A DNA stretch of 64,000 nt, taken from Neorhizobium alkalisoli (GTDB taxonomy: Bacteria; Pseudomonadota; Alphaproteobacteria; Rhizobiales; Rhizobiaceae). Positions 38,221 to 47,208 of the stretch are shown piece by piece. Position 1 is the first letter of the stretch; each line of letters begins with the position of its first letter. The notes below the pieces were generated by a model. That model did no database searches. It saw only the letters and a list, made by a program, of their open reading frames with translations, and was not told the origin of the DNA. The stretch covers positions 868,001 through 932,000 of the forward strand of contig NZ_VIWP01000003.1 of NCBI RefSeq assembly GCF_007829835.1, read 5' to 3'. Made by a program: the position numbers and the translations under genes.

Positions 38221-40050
38221 TCAGGAGACCACCCGCTCGGCGTCATGGGCAAGCACCATGGCGCGCGCCGTCACCGTCTGGTTGCGCCCCCTCGACTTCG
38301 CCTCATAGAGGGCTGCATCGGCACGGGTGACAAGGGTGGAAATGGCGCCGGCCGAAACCGCCTCCGCCACACCGATCGACACGGAAACGAGACCGAGAAT
38401 GCGACCGCCATGCGAGAGCGGCGTCGTTGCGATCCGCTCGCGAAGCCGTTCCGCCAGCTCGAACACATCCTTGTCCGACATGCTTCGCAGAAGCACGGTG
38501 AACTCTTCGCCGCCGAACCGGTAACATGTCCCTGCACTGCCGACCGTATCGAGAATGATCTGGGCGACATATTGCATGACCTTGTCGCCGGCATCATGGC
38601 CGAACTCGTCATTGAAATGCTTGAACCGGTCGATATCAATCATCAGGCAGGAGACCGGCAACCCGCTGCCTTCGCGCGCGAATTTCGTCAGCGCCTCGTC
38701 GAGGCAGCGGCGGTTGAGCAGGCCAGTCAGCGCGTCGCGCACGGCAAGCTTCATCAACCGGTCTCGAAGCTGCAGGTTTGCGACGGCAAGGCCGATATTT
38801 TCCGCGATCAGCTCAAGATAAAGGCGAGAGTTTTCCGGCGCCATGGCATGGCCCTCCCGCTCCTCGAAGCAGAGAAGACCGATCGTATCGCCCTGTGCGG
38901 TCAAAGGCACGCAGAGGCATGCGATCTCTTCTGCCACACCTTCCCCGGCGCCCTGTACCAGATGCGGGCAGGCGATATCCTCGGCACGATGATAGCTCAG
39001 ATGCGGCCGACCGCGCCGCAGGCCCCAGCAGGCGCTTGACGGAAACGCATCCGTCGCATGCCTTGGCTCCAGCCAGGCACCAACCTTGGTCAGCTGCGTG
39101 CGACTATCGTTGAGCACGTAGAGATTGCCGGCAAGCTCCGGAAAGATCTGCGGCGAGAAACAGGAGACGACTTCCGCCAGCTCAGCTTCCGCATGGCAGG
39201 CCTGGAGTCGGTGCATCATCTGCAGGATCAGGTCCTTGGTGCGCTGGTCGGCGCGCCGTTCGGCATCCAGCCTTTCCCGCTCGAGGCCGTTCTCGCGAAA
39301 CACATGGATCGCCTGATTCATGTCGCCGATCTCGTCCCGGCGCACGTCGAGCGGCACTTCCACCGCATAATCCTGGCGGGCCAGCCGGCTGACGATGCCG
39401 GTCATATGGACAAGTGGAAGGGCAACCCGGCGCCTCAAGATGAAATAGAGAACGCTGAGAAAGACCACGGCGGTGATCGCCAGCATCGTCTTGGCAATCA
39501 GCCCCCACCAGTCGCTTTTCGCCTGCGCATCGGCAACGGCGCCATCGGTCCGAACCGAAACGAGTTCGCGGAACCGGTCGATATTGGCGAGAAGTCCGGT
39601 CTGCAGCCGCTCGTGATCGGCGCCGAACAGGGCTTCCTGCACAGCCGATTTTTCGCTTTGCGGATAGGCGGCGATCGTATCCTTCTCCAGCTTGTCCAGC
39701 GCCTGCGCCGCCGCTTCGACATCGGTGAGGACCGAAAGCTCGGCAGCCGTTGCCCCGAACCGGCGGATATCGACGATCTCGCCGTCGAGCCTGTTCTCCT
39801 CGCTTTCGTCACCGCGGAAAACATCGAGATAACGCGCCTCGCCGGTCATCACATAAAGCCGCGCCGCATCCGAACGCTCTTCGGCACCAAGCGCCAGCTG
39901 CTCGCCGAGATCGCCGAGCGTCTGACGCTCCTCGATCGCCAGCCGTTCGACGCTGGCGCTCTGGGAAGACAGGATGAAGGCACCGCCCGACAGCGCCGTC
40001 AGCACGACGGTCACGGCATAGGCCCAGTTGGTGATCTCGCTGATACGCAT
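38221..40050 (-). CDS. Membrane-bound diguanylate cyclase (HAMP-GAF-GGDEF)
   Basis: The 609-residue protein has an N-terminal membrane helix (about 8-30), a periplasmic helical sensor region, a second helix (about 175-198), HAMP, a GAF domain (about 290-430) and a GGDEF domain with active site FGGEEFTVLL. The inhibitory RxxD site upstream of GGEEF is missing (G at both key positions), so product inhibition by c-di-GMP is not expected through that site. The frame is open to 40110; ATG 40050 is preferred because it starts immediately before the anchor. It diverges from the ArsR gene at 40481. Confidence 0.9.
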   Translation of the reverse strand: MRISEITNWAYAVTVVLTALSGGAFILSSQSASVERLAIEERQTLGDLGEQLALGAEERSDAARLYVMTGEARYLDVFRGDESEENRLDGEIVDIRRFGATAAELSVLTDVEAAAQALDKLEKDTIAAYPQSEKSAVQEALFGADHERLQTGLLANIDRFRELVSVRTDGAVADAQAKSDWWGLIAKTMLAITAVVFLSVLYFILRRRVALPLVHMTGIVSRLARQDYAVEVPLDVRRDEIGDMNQAIHVFRENGLERERLDAERRADQRTKDLILQMMHRLQACHAEAELAEVVSCFSPQIFPELAGNLYVLNDSRTQLTKVGAWLEPRHATDAFPSSACWGLRRGRPHLSYHRAEDIACPHLVQGAGEGVAEEIACLCVPLTAQGDTIGLLCFEEREGHAMAPENSRLYLELIAENIGLAVANLQLRDRLMKLAVRDALTGLLNRRCLDEALTKFAREGSGLPVSCLMIDIDRFKHFNDEFGHDAGDKVMQYVAQIILDTVGSAGTCYRFGGEEFTVLLRSMSDKDVFELAERLRERIATTPLSHGGRILGLVSVSIGVAEAVSAGAISTLVTRADAALYEAKSRGRNQTVTARAMVLAHDAERVVS

Positions 40051-40110
40051 GGCGGGACACTGCGCTTTGCTGTTGAACAGGTCGTTAAGAATAAAGGGCG
40101 TTTGCCGCAT

Positions 40111-40480
40111 CCGTCGACAAAGGCTCGTGACAGGGTAAACAAATTTTAGACAATTGGAATATGTCTATCCGCGGCATGTCCCATTTGGGGAACCGACAGG
40201 TTTCGGCGCTTCCGAGACATTGGAAGAAACGGGACGTCTCCACCCTTCAAGGAAGCCACCAGCACAACCGATGCAAGCAGGCTGGGACTGACGCTCGATA
40301 CCCGCACATCGGCCTCGACTCGGCGTGCGGAAGCTTACTCCTCGATGCACCGGGGCGTCTCGGCCTCAAAACTCATATACGTTAAGTTGCAGAAGCATTT
40401 TCTAAAATTTTAATCTATCAGGTCGCTCATACCTCGGGGACAGAGGTTGCTCCGCACATCGATCAAAAGGGATGGCCGAC
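40111..40480. other. Gap of 370 bases between diguanylate cyclase and ArsR gene
   Basis: This divergent region must hold the promoters of the diguanylate cyclase (minus) and the ArsR gene (plus). The part 40381-40420 is AT-rich (CATTTTCTAAAATTTTAATC), a plausible promoter for the ArsR gene. I see no open frame or hairpin that I can support. Confidence 0.4.
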
Positions 40481-40792
40481 ATGAAACTTGCCTTTAAGCA
40501 GGCGACTGCCTTTCTGGCATACGTTTCCAACGACGTAAGGCTGCAGATCATGTGCGAGATCCTCCACAGCGCAAAAACCGCAGGCGATATAGCCGGCACG
40601 ATCGGCCTGCCTTGCGCGACCGTGTCACAACACCTGAAACGGCTGAGGGACGCCGAACTCGTCTATTTCCAGACGGCCGAGCGTGAAACCTATTACATGC
40701 TGGCACCGGGAATAGCGGGCAATCTGCTCGGTTTTCTGGAAGCCCATTTTCCGAGCATCACGACCCTGCATGCCGGACACGAGGCCGCCTGA
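40481..40792 (+). CDS. ArsR-family winged-helix regulator
   Basis: The 103-residue protein has the ArsR layout: N-terminal helix, LQIMCEILHSAKTAGDIAG, and the recognition helix CATVSQHLKRLRDAELV with a following beta wing (FQTAERETYYML). The typical metal box ELCVCDL is absent (only C in MCEIL and LPCAT), so a non-metal or redox input is more likely. ATG 40481 is favoured over ATG 40472 because AAGGG ends right before 40472. No obvious target gene is adjacent. Confidence 0.87.
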   Translation: MKLAFKQATAFLAYVSNDVRLQIMCEILHSAKTAGDIAGTIGLPCATVSQHLKRLRDAELVYFQTAERETYYMLAPGIAGNLLGFLEAHFPSITTLHAGHEAA

Positions 40793-40820
40793 ACGGGAAA
40801 TCCCGTCCGGTCAGGCCTGA

Positions 40821-41054
40821 TCAGCAACCATTGCCGGCAAGGCGCAGCCAAGGCGTCGAGCGCTGCTCCATCCCGGAAGCAAACTGCTCTACCTCGGATG
40901 ATTGCTCGACCGCGATGATGCTGATGAGGTCGGAAGCCCTGAAATGGTAGCTTCTTTCGCCTGCAATGAGAAACAGGCCGTCTGGTGTCATCATAACCGA
41001 CGAGCACCGGAAATTACGCTCCCGACCTTCGTCGAGAATAGCTATGATATACAT
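40821..41054 (-). CDS. Small protein of unknown function
   Basis: The 77-residue candidate starts MYIIAILDEGRER, has alternating hydrophobic strands and a compact size, and could be a small beta-rich domain. An upstream ATG at 41078 adds eight residues; neither has a strong ribosome site. Base composition is like its neighbours. I give moderate confidence because the frame is short. Confidence 0.5.
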   Translation of the reverse strand: MYIIAILDEGRERNFRCSSVMMTPDGLFLIAGERSYHFRASDLISIIAVEQSSEVEQFASGMEQRSTPWLRLAGNGC

Positions 41055-41239
41055 TGTGTCGATCCCGCACGCCCTCATGGCGCGTGCGAGAAGTTATAAG
41101 GACCAAATGGTGAATAAAGCTTAAGCTTCACCTGCAGTCAGGCGGCGTTATTTTCACGCTCGAAGGGTGCTCCGTCCATATCCTGCGCCCTCGTAGCAAG
41201 AGCCGCGTTCGCGATCAGGCCGCAACGATGTTTCATCGA

Positions 41240-41452
41240 TCATGCGCTACGGTCGAATTCAGGCTTCCAGCCACGTCCCATGCCATGGCTCAGCAGGGTC
41301 CGGGCTATTTCGAGCTGATCGGTCAGGAATTCAGCGTCTCGCACGACTGAAACGATCGCAGCGATCGGATCCCCGTTGCATGCTTTCAGCAGCGCATGGG
41401 CTACGGCTTCGTCGTCATTAATTTCTTGAAATTCGCGCGCTTGAACAGACAT
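41240..41452 (-). CDS. Small conserved-looking helical protein
   Basis: The 70-residue acidic protein (MSVQAREFQEINDDEAVAHA..) is predicted helical. The frame is open to 41524, but GGAGG seven bases before ATG 41452 decides the start. No family is recognised; the length and the good ribosome site support a real gene. Confidence 0.65.
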   Translation of the reverse strand: MSVQAREFQEINDDEAVAHALLKACNGDPIAAIVSVVRDAEFLTDQLEIARTLLSHGMGRGWKPEFDRSA

Positions 41453-41697
41453 CGGCAGGCCTCCGTATTCATAGGATTGAATTCCTTTCATTCGGGATTT
41501 GTTCCTGTTTTGTTCACGCCACAACGAGAGTCAACCCTCCTCGTTCGGTTGCGCACGATTCTAGATGGGGCATGGTTCCGGAAGCAAATTCCGCCGACGA
41601 TACGGGAAAGACCGCAGCGCATATCGACCACTCGATTTTGCACCGGTGTCAAAAGTTTCGTTCGAGAGTCGAAACAGATCTGAAAAGATGGAGGAAA

Positions 41698-41855
41698 GAG
41701 CGATCCACGGCAACCGATGGATGTTTACGATCCTGGGTGCCTACAAACGTAGGTGGGCGCCATATGTCCAAGCCCACGGGCCTGGTCAGGGACAGCTCCC
41801 TTTGGATCGAGTATGGCCCCAGGGATTGTGGTTCCTGTCGTGAGGCGCAGACCGC
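41698..41855 (-). ncRNA. ssrS: Probable 6S RNA
   Basis: On the minus strand this roughly 158-base segment folds as one long irregular rod. A closing stem pairs CACG..AACC with GGTT..CGTG, then comes an asymmetric central bubble, a second stem CCTGGG/CCCAGG, inner pairs GCCATA/TATGGC and TCCAA/TTGGA, and small side hairpins CCTAC-GTTT-GTAGG and AGGGA-GCTG-TCCCT. Length, a central bubble and a promoter-like TATATT just before the 5' end fit 6S RNA, which binds RNA polymerase. It lies just downstream of zapA on the same strand, where ssrS is found in many proteobacteria (zapA-ssrS-5-FCL). The identification rests on structure and position, not on a covariance search. Confidence 0.6.
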
Positions 41856-41922
41856 TCACGCAATATAAGCGTGAAGCCTTAACCTCGCCAGAGGGCCCGG
41901 CAGGCTTTTGGAAAATAAAAGC

Positions 41923-42294
41923 TCAGTTGACGGGAACGCGGCCGTTCAGCTTTGCCGTCAGGCCTTCCAGCCGCGCGGCAAGTTCGCTGATGGCGGAAAC
42001 GACCTGTTCTTCGTTGCGCTGCTGAATTTCAACGGCGCCGGCGCGGCCAGATTTCAGCGCCTCGACTTCCTTTTCCAGAAGACCGATCCGGCGCGTCGTC
42101 TCGGACAGTTCGTCCATGATCATGATGCCGGCCATGACGGTGACCCTGAGGTCGCCGATCTCGCCGAACTGGCCCTTCAGATGCGAGACATAACGGTCGA
42201 AACGGTCCGCGAGATCGATCAGGTGATCTTCCTGACCTTCCTCGCAGGCCATGCGATAGGCCTTGCCGTCGATCGTGACCGTTACCTGCGCCAT
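41923..42294 (-). CDS. zapA: Cell division protein ZapA
   Basis: The 123-residue protein opens MAQVTVTIDGKAYRMACEEG, the ZapA globular domain, and continues with a long coiled coil (about 60-115). ZapA bundles FtsZ filaments. It lies 12 bases after the DUF4164 gene. Confidence 0.93.
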   Translation of the reverse strand: MAQVTVTIDGKAYRMACEEGQEDHLIDLADRFDRYVSHLKGQFGEIGDLRVTVMAGIMIMDELSETTRRIGLLEKEVEALKSGRAGAVEIQQRNEEQVVSAISELAARLEGLTAKLNGRVPVN

Positions 42295-42306
42295 TCTATC
42301 TGTTCC

Positions 42307-42579
42307 TTACCGGTCAAGCACCGCGCGGATCGTCTCCATCGCCGTCACCAGACGGCGGGACACCTCGCGGTTGACCTCTTCGAGACGATTGGCGCGAAAT
42401 TGTGACTGGTCGAGTTCCTGCGCAAGGCGCGCCCTGTCGGCATGCACCCGGCGAACCTCGCCCTCCACTTCGCTATTGTTGCGCTGGCGTTCGATCCTGG
42501 CGTCCACGGCATTTTCGAGGCTGCCGATGGCTGCCCGAAGTTCGGAAAGCGCAAGATCCACCGTCTTCTCACCCGGCAT
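42307..42579 (-). CDS. DUF4164 coiled-coil protein
   Basis: The 90-residue protein is a continuous charged coiled coil (LALSELRAAIGSLENAVDAR..) of the DUF4164 family, which in Rhizobiales stands next to zapA. It may be the functional counterpart of ZapB, but this is inference from position and coiled-coil nature. It diverges from tkt. Confidence 0.85.
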   Translation of the reverse strand: MPGEKTVDLALSELRAAIGSLENAVDARIERQRNNSEVEGEVRRVHADRARLAQELDQSQFRANRLEEVNREVSRRLVTAMETIRAVLDR

Positions 42580-42955
42580 TCATGTGTCCCGTCGATGCTG
42601 CCAATTGCTGCTGCCAATCGCTGATGAAACTGCGGCCGAATCGGACGAAGCGCCCTGCCGACATTGACTGCAGACTATGCGCCGCTCTTCGGAGGGTCAA
42701 TAAATGTCAGGCCCGGGACCCGCATCGAACTGTGGATCACATTCACGGCGCGAAGACAGGCGCCAGACGCGGCCTTTCACGAAGGATCGACTTCATTCTG
42801 CCCAATCGGCAGGCAGACTGAGGCAAGCTTTCGCATTCTCGCCGCCGGGAGCGGCAGTTTTGTTGACTTGCGCGTTGCACCTGATATGGATCGGTCGCTC
42901 CCAACACGGCCCGCCAAAGGGCCCTTGACCGACACTCGGACACAGTGGATTAGCC
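42580..42955. promoter_or_regulatory. Divergent promoter region between DUF4164 gene and tkt
   Basis: This gap of 376 bases has no supported gene. A possible tkt promoter is TTGACT (42863-42868) and TATGGA (42885-42890) with a 16-base spacer, 66 bases before the tkt start. The region must also contain the start of the DUF4164-zapA-6S transcript. Confidence 0.45.
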
Positions 42956-44929
42956 ATGACTTCTCGCGAACAGCACGACCGGATGGCGAATGCGATCCGT
43001 TTCCTCGCCATGGATGCCGTCGAAAAGGCGAATTCCGGCCACCCAGGCATGCCGATGGGCATGGCCGACGTGGCGACGGTTCTGTTTTCCAAATACCTGA
43101 AATTCGATCCGACGAAGCCGCATTGGCCGGACCGTGACCGGTTCGTCCTGTCTGCCGGCCACGGCTCGATGCTGCTCTATTCGCTCCTCTACCTAACCGG
43201 TTATCCGGACATGACGGTGGAAGACCTGAAGAGCTTCCGCCAGCTCGGCTCCAAGACCGCCGGCCATCCGGAATACGGTCATGCCACCGGCATCGAAACG
43301 ACGACCGGCCCGCTCGGCCAGGGCATTGCCAATGCCGTCGGCATGGCGATCGCAGAACGCAAGCTGCGCGAAGAATTCGGCGCCGACCTGCAGGATCACT
43401 ATACCTATGTGATCAACGGCGATGGCTGCCTGATGGAAGGCATCTCGCATGAAGCCATCGCGCTTGCCGGCCACCTGAAGCTGAACAAGCTCGTTCTCTT
43501 CTGGGACGACAACTCGATCACCATCGACGGCGCCGTTTCGCTGTCCGACTCGACCGACCAGATCGCCCGCTTCAAGGCAGTCCACTGGAACACGATCCAG
43601 GTTGACGGCCATGATCAGGCTGCGATCGCCGATGCGATCGAACAGGCCCACAAGTCCGACAAGCCGACGCTGATCGCCTGCAAGACCGTTATTGGCTTCG
43701 GCGCTCCGCACAAGCAGGGCACCCACAAGGTTCACGGTAACCCGCTCGGTGCAGAAGAAATCGCTGCCACCCGCAAGGCTCTGAACTGGGAATACGAACC
43801 CTTCGTCATCCCGAACGACGTTCTCTCCGATTGGCGCGCTGCCGGCACCCGTTCTGCCGATGCCGTCAAGTCCTGGGAAGGCCGCCTCGAAAAGTCGGAC
43901 AAGAAGGCCGAATTCGACCGCCGCTTCGCCGGTGACCTGCCGGCCGGCTTCGATGCCGCCATCAGCGACCTGAAGAAGAAGATCGTCGAGACCAAGCCGA
44001 CCGTTGCGACCCGCAAGGCCTCGGAAGATGTTCTCGAAGTCGTCAACGGCATCCTGCCGGAAACGCTCGGCGGCTCCGCCGACCTGACGCCGTCGAACAA
44101 CACCAAGACCAGCCAGATGGTCTCGATCACCCCGACCGATTTCTCCGGCCGCTACATGCACTGGGGCATTCGCGAACACGGCATGGCTTCTGCCATGAAT
44201 GGCATCACGCTGCATGGCGGCCTGATCCCCTACGGTGGCGGCTTCATGATCTTCTCGGATTATTGCCGCCCGCCGATCCGCCTTGCCTCGCTGATGGGCA
44301 TCCGCGTCGTCCACGTCCTGACGCATGATTCGATCGGCGTTGGCGAAGACGGCCCGACCCACCAGCCGGTCGAGCAGGTCGCTTCCCTGCGCGCCATCCC
44401 GAACCTGATGGTCTTCCGCCCGGCCGACGTTACCGAGACGGCAGAAGCCTGGCAGATCGCTCTTCAGACGAAGGAGCGTCCGACGGCTCTCGCCCTCACC
44501 CGCCAGAACCTGACGACCGTTCGTACCGAATATTCGGAAGAGAACCTCGTCACCAAGGGCGCTTACACGCTTCTCGGCAATGCCGATGCCAAGGTAACGA
44601 TCTTCGCTTCGGGCTCCGAAGTCGAACTCGCCGTCGCAGCACGCAAGACGCTTGAAGAAAAGGGCGTCTCCGTCCGCGTCGTCTCCGTTCCCTGCACCGA
44701 ACTCTTCTTCGAGCAGCCGGATGCCTACCGCAAAGAAGTGCTCGGCAACTCGCCGGTCAAGATCGCCGTCGAAGCCGCCGTTCGCGAAGGCTGGGATGCG
44801 TTCATCGGTCCGGAAGGCACGTTTGTCGGCATGAAGGGCTTCGGCGCTTCGGGTCCGGCCAAGGATGTCTTCAAGCATTTCGGCATCACGGCCGACCACG
44901 TGGTCGCTGCCGCCGAAGCCAAGCTCTAA
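42956..44929 (+). CDS. tkt: Transketolase
   Basis: Transketolase moves two-carbon units between sugar phosphates with thiamine diphosphate. The 657-residue length is typical. Visible signatures are the N-terminal [20 protein letters not shown], the thiamine motif GDGCLMEG (about 156-163) with Mg-binding [10 protein letters not shown], and the second-domain [14 protein letters not shown] and [19 protein letters not shown] motifs. It starts the tkt-gap-pgk-fbaB set used for gluconeogenesis, glycolysis and pentose phosphate exchange. Confidence 0.98.
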   Translation: MTSREQHDRMANAIRFLAMDAVEKANSGHPGMPMGMADVATVLFSKYLKFDPTKPHWPDRDRFVLSAGHGSMLLYSLLYLTGYPDMTVEDLKSFRQLGSKTAGHPEYGHATGIETTTGPLGQGIANAVGMAIAERKLREEFGADLQDHYTYVINGDGCLMEGISHEAIALAGHLKLNKLVLFWDDNSITIDGAVSLSDSTDQIARFKAVHWNTIQVDGHDQAAIADAIEQAHKSDKPTLIACKTVIGFGAPHKQGTHKVHGNPLGAEEIAATRKALNWEYEPFVIPNDVLSDWRAAGTRSADAVKSWEGRLEKSDKKAEFDRRFAGDLPAGFDAAISDLKKKIVETKPTVATRKASEDVLEVVNGILPETLGGSADLTPSNNTKTSQMVSITPTDFSGRYMHWGIREHGMASAMNGITLHGGLIPYGGGFMIFSDYCRPPIRLASLMGIRVVHVLTHDSIGVGEDGPTHQPVEQVASLRAIPNLMVFRPADVTETAEAWQIALQTKERPTALALTRQNLTTVRTEYSEENLVTKGAYTLLGNADAKVTIFASGSEVELAVAARKTLEEKGVSVRVVSVPCTELFFEQPDAYRKEVLGNSPVKIAVEAAVREGWDAFIGPEGTFVGMKGFGASGPAKDVFKHFGITADHVVAAAEAKL

Positions 44930-44936
44930 GCGGAGA

Positions 44937-44964
44937 GCGCCGCCCGTAAGATCATGGGCGGCGC
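44937..44964 (+). terminator. Hairpin between tkt and gap
   Basis: GCGCCGCCC (44937-44945) and GGGCGGCGC (44956-44964) pair perfectly with a 10-base loop, 8 bases after the tkt stop. There is no T-run, so it may only reduce read-through or protect the mRNA end. Confidence 0.5.
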
Positions 44965-45012
44965 CTCCCTGCCCGACATAATAGAAGCCCAAGTTTCAGG
45001 GAGAGAACGAAT

Positions 45013-46023
45013 ATGACTGTAAAGGTTGCCATCAACGGCTTCGGCCGTATCGGCCGCAACGTCCTGCGCGCCATCGTCGAATCCGGCCGCACGGATATCG
45101 AAGTCGTTGCCATCAACGACCTTGGCCCGGTTGAGACCAATGCCCATCTGCTGCGCTACGATTCGATCCACGGCAAGTTCCCGGCCGAGGTAAAGGTCGA
45201 AGGCGACACGATCATCGTTGGCGGCGGCAAGCCGATCAAGGTGACTGCGGTTCGCGACCCGGCCCAGCTGCCTCATGGCGAACTCGGCGTCGATATCGCC
45301 ATGGAATGCACCGGCATCTTCACGAGCCGTGACAAGGCCGCCGCCCATCTGACGGCTGGCGCCAAGCGCGTGATCATCTCGGCTCCTGGCGACAATGCCG
45401 ACCTGACGGTCGTCTTCGGCGTCAACGACGACCAGCTGACCAAGGACCACCTGGTCATCTCCAACGCATCCTGCACGACCAACTGCCTCGTGCCGGTCGT
45501 CAAGACGCTGGATGATGCCGTCGGCATCGACCACGGCTTCATGACGACGATCCATTCCTACACGGGCGACCAGCCGACGCTCGACACCATGCACAAGGAC
45601 CTGTACCGCGCCCGCGCCGCAGCCCTGTCCATGATCCCGACCTCGACCGGCGCTGCCAAGGCCGTCGGCCTCGTGCTGCCGCACCTCAAGGGCAAGCTCG
45701 ACGGCACCTCGATCCGCGTTCCGACCCCGAACGTCTCGGTCGTCGATTTCAAGTTCGTCGCCAAGAAGAACACGACGGCTGCCGAAATCAACGAAGCCAT
45801 CAAGGCTGCCGCCAACGGCAAGCTGAAGGGCATCCTTGGCTACACCGATGAGCCGCTGGTTTCCCGCGACTTCAACCACGACAGCCATTCGTCGATCTTC
45901 GCATTCGATCAGACCAAGGTTCTCGAAGGCAATTTCGTGCGCATCCTGACTTGGTACGACAACGAGTGGGGCTTCTCCAACCGCATGTCGGACACCGCTG
46001 TCGCGTTTGCGAAGACGATCTGA
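45013..46023 (+). CDS. gap: Glyceraldehyde-3-phosphate dehydrogenase (type I)
   Basis: The 336-residue enzyme has the NAD(P) motif INGFGRIGR (7-15), catalytic Cys154 in SNASCTTNC and the C-terminal [12 protein letters not shown]. Asp36 in the loop after the second strand (INDLGPV) suggests NAD preference. It follows tkt by 83 bases with AGGGAG upstream of the ATG. Confidence 0.98.
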   Translation: MTVKVAINGFGRIGRNVLRAIVESGRTDIEVVAINDLGPVETNAHLLRYDSIHGKFPAEVKVEGDTIIVGGGKPIKVTAVRDPAQLPHGELGVDIAMECTGIFTSRDKAAAHLTAGAKRVIISAPGDNADLTVVFGVNDDQLTKDHLVISNASCTTNCLVPVVKTLDDAVGIDHGFMTTIHSYTGDQPTLDTMHKDLYRARAAALSMIPTSTGAAKAVGLVLPHLKGKLDGTSIRVPTPNVSVVDFKFVAKKNTTAAEINEAIKAAANGKLKGILGYTDEPLVSRDFNHDSHSSIFAFDQTKVLEGNFVRILTWYDNEWGFSNRMSDTAVAFAKTI

Positions 46024-46078
46024 ACTGTTTGCATGAGACTCTGCAGGCCTGTCATTTTACCCAGCCTGCGATCACATC

Positions 46079-46104
46079 CTTTCTCCCCACTCGTGGGGAG
46101 AAAG
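46079..46104 (+). terminator. Perfect hairpin after gap
   Basis: CTTTCTCCCCAC (46079-46090) and GTGGGGAGAAAG (46093-46104) form a 12-base stem with a minimal loop, between convergent genes gap and the antitoxin at 46158. The core resembles half of the RIME-type palindromes and may be a remnant of one. Confidence 0.6.
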
Positions 46105-46157
46105 TTCCTCTTTGAAGAGTCGCTCTCTCATGGCGCCCGTCCAGGCGCCTAAGGTAT

Positions 46158-46478
46158 CTACTTCACAAAAATCTCGGGATCGAAGTCTACGCGCCTTTCC
46201 TTCCCATCAGGCGTCTTCAAGACGATCTCCACCCCTCCTCCAATAGAATGCATATACCGGACGACGGTCGATACGAGGATGTCGCCGGCATTTTCGATTT
46301 TCGATACGCTATTCTGTGTCATCCCGGCGCCCGTAGCCACATCCTGCTGCGTAGCATTGACCGCCTTGCGAGCCTCGGCCAAAGCCCTTCCCAACCGGCG
46401 CTCCTGACGTTTCACATCCAGCCGGTCGCGAACGTCTTGCGGCAGTTCTGCCCGCAATGTCTTCCATTCAGTATCCAT
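46158..46478 (-). CDS. XRE-type antitoxin (HigA-like)
   Basis: The 106-residue protein has a basic N-terminal helical part and a central HTH_3 DNA-binding domain (ARKAVNATQQDVATGAGMTQNSVSKIENAG), then a short beta-rich C-terminus. It overlaps the end of the toxin gene by 11 bases, the toxin-first order typical of higBA. It should repress the pair and neutralise the toxin. Confidence 0.88.
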   Translation of the reverse strand: MDTEWKTLRAELPQDVRDRLDVKRQERRLGRALAEARKAVNATQQDVATGAGMTQNSVSKIENAGDILVSTVVRYMHSIGGGVEIVLKTPDGKERRVDFDPEIFVK

Positions 46479-46827
46479 GGCTTTTCTCCATCAGCCAGAC
46501 ATCGAAACGATCATCCGCTTTGCCGATTAGCTGCTTGTAGAAGCGTGCTTCGTTTTTGCCCTGCTTCTCCCCGCCGCATAGGATCACCGCGCTTTGCGCG
46601 GGATCGAATGCAAAAGCAAAACGCCATACCCGCCTTTCAAATCTGACCCGGATCTCCTTCATATTGGCGTGCCGGGAGCCTGAAAGCGTGTCCACTTCGG
46701 GACGGCCAAGGAACGGTCCATCCTCTTCCAGATGATCCAGGACCTCGCCCACCAGTTCCTTCAGTCCGATCTCCAGCACTTTCCACTCAGAAACGAAGGC
46801 AGCATGAAATATGACCTTGTAAGCCAC
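46468..46827 (-). CDS. RelE/HigB-superfamily toxin (Gp49-like)
   Basis: The 119-residue protein matches HigB/Gp49-type mRNA-cleaving toxins: EWKVLEIGLKELVGEVLDHLEEDG and the core EIRVRFERRVWRFAFAFDP with a conserved Arg cluster, and GKNEARFYKQLIGKADDRF near the end. An ATG is available at 46842, but CGGAGGG lies inside that segment and fits the GTG at 46827, which I take as the start. It is followed by its antitoxin. Confidence 0.87.
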   Translation of the reverse strand: MAYKVIFHAAFVSEWKVLEIGLKELVGEVLDHLEEDGPFLGRPEVDTLSGSRHANMKEIRVRFERRVWRFAFAFDPAQSAVILCGGEKQGKNEARFYKQLIGKADDRFDVWLMEKSHGY

Positions 46828-47208
46828 CAATTCCCTCCGCATAATATATACTTTAAGATATAAAATTCAAGAATTGGCGGCCCTGATGAGCGGCACTCAT
46901 TCGATCCCATCCCCGGATGCGGACACCCCGTGGCGACATCCGGGCTTGAGCCTCGAAGACAAAATGCCACAGCTCGCCTTGGCCGTCCGCTGATCTTTTC
47001 GTTCCGTATTTTCGACTTCGCCCTTCTCTTGCCGGATTTGTTCCCGTCTAATCAAACGGTCGTATCGATTCGCCTGGCCATAGCCGGGATCTGCCCCATT
47101 TTTATGGAGCCGCTTTGCGGCGTCACACAGTTTCGCTGAAGCGGGACTGCGGACGTGGATGGTATGACAGACGGGGCGTTGGCGTGGGTTAGAAGAGGGA
47201 TCGGCTAG
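46828..47208. other. Gap of 381 bases between toxin and antiporter genes
   Basis: The left end is AT-rich (ATAATATATACTTTAAGATATAAAATTCAAG) and should be the higBA promoter. The rest has no supported gene, though short frames exist. The promoter of the antiporter gene must lie in the right half. Confidence 0.45.

Noticed and set aside
46828..46842. ATG 46842 as start of the HigB-like toxin
   Set aside because: The segment contains the Shine-Dalgarno for the GTG at 46827.
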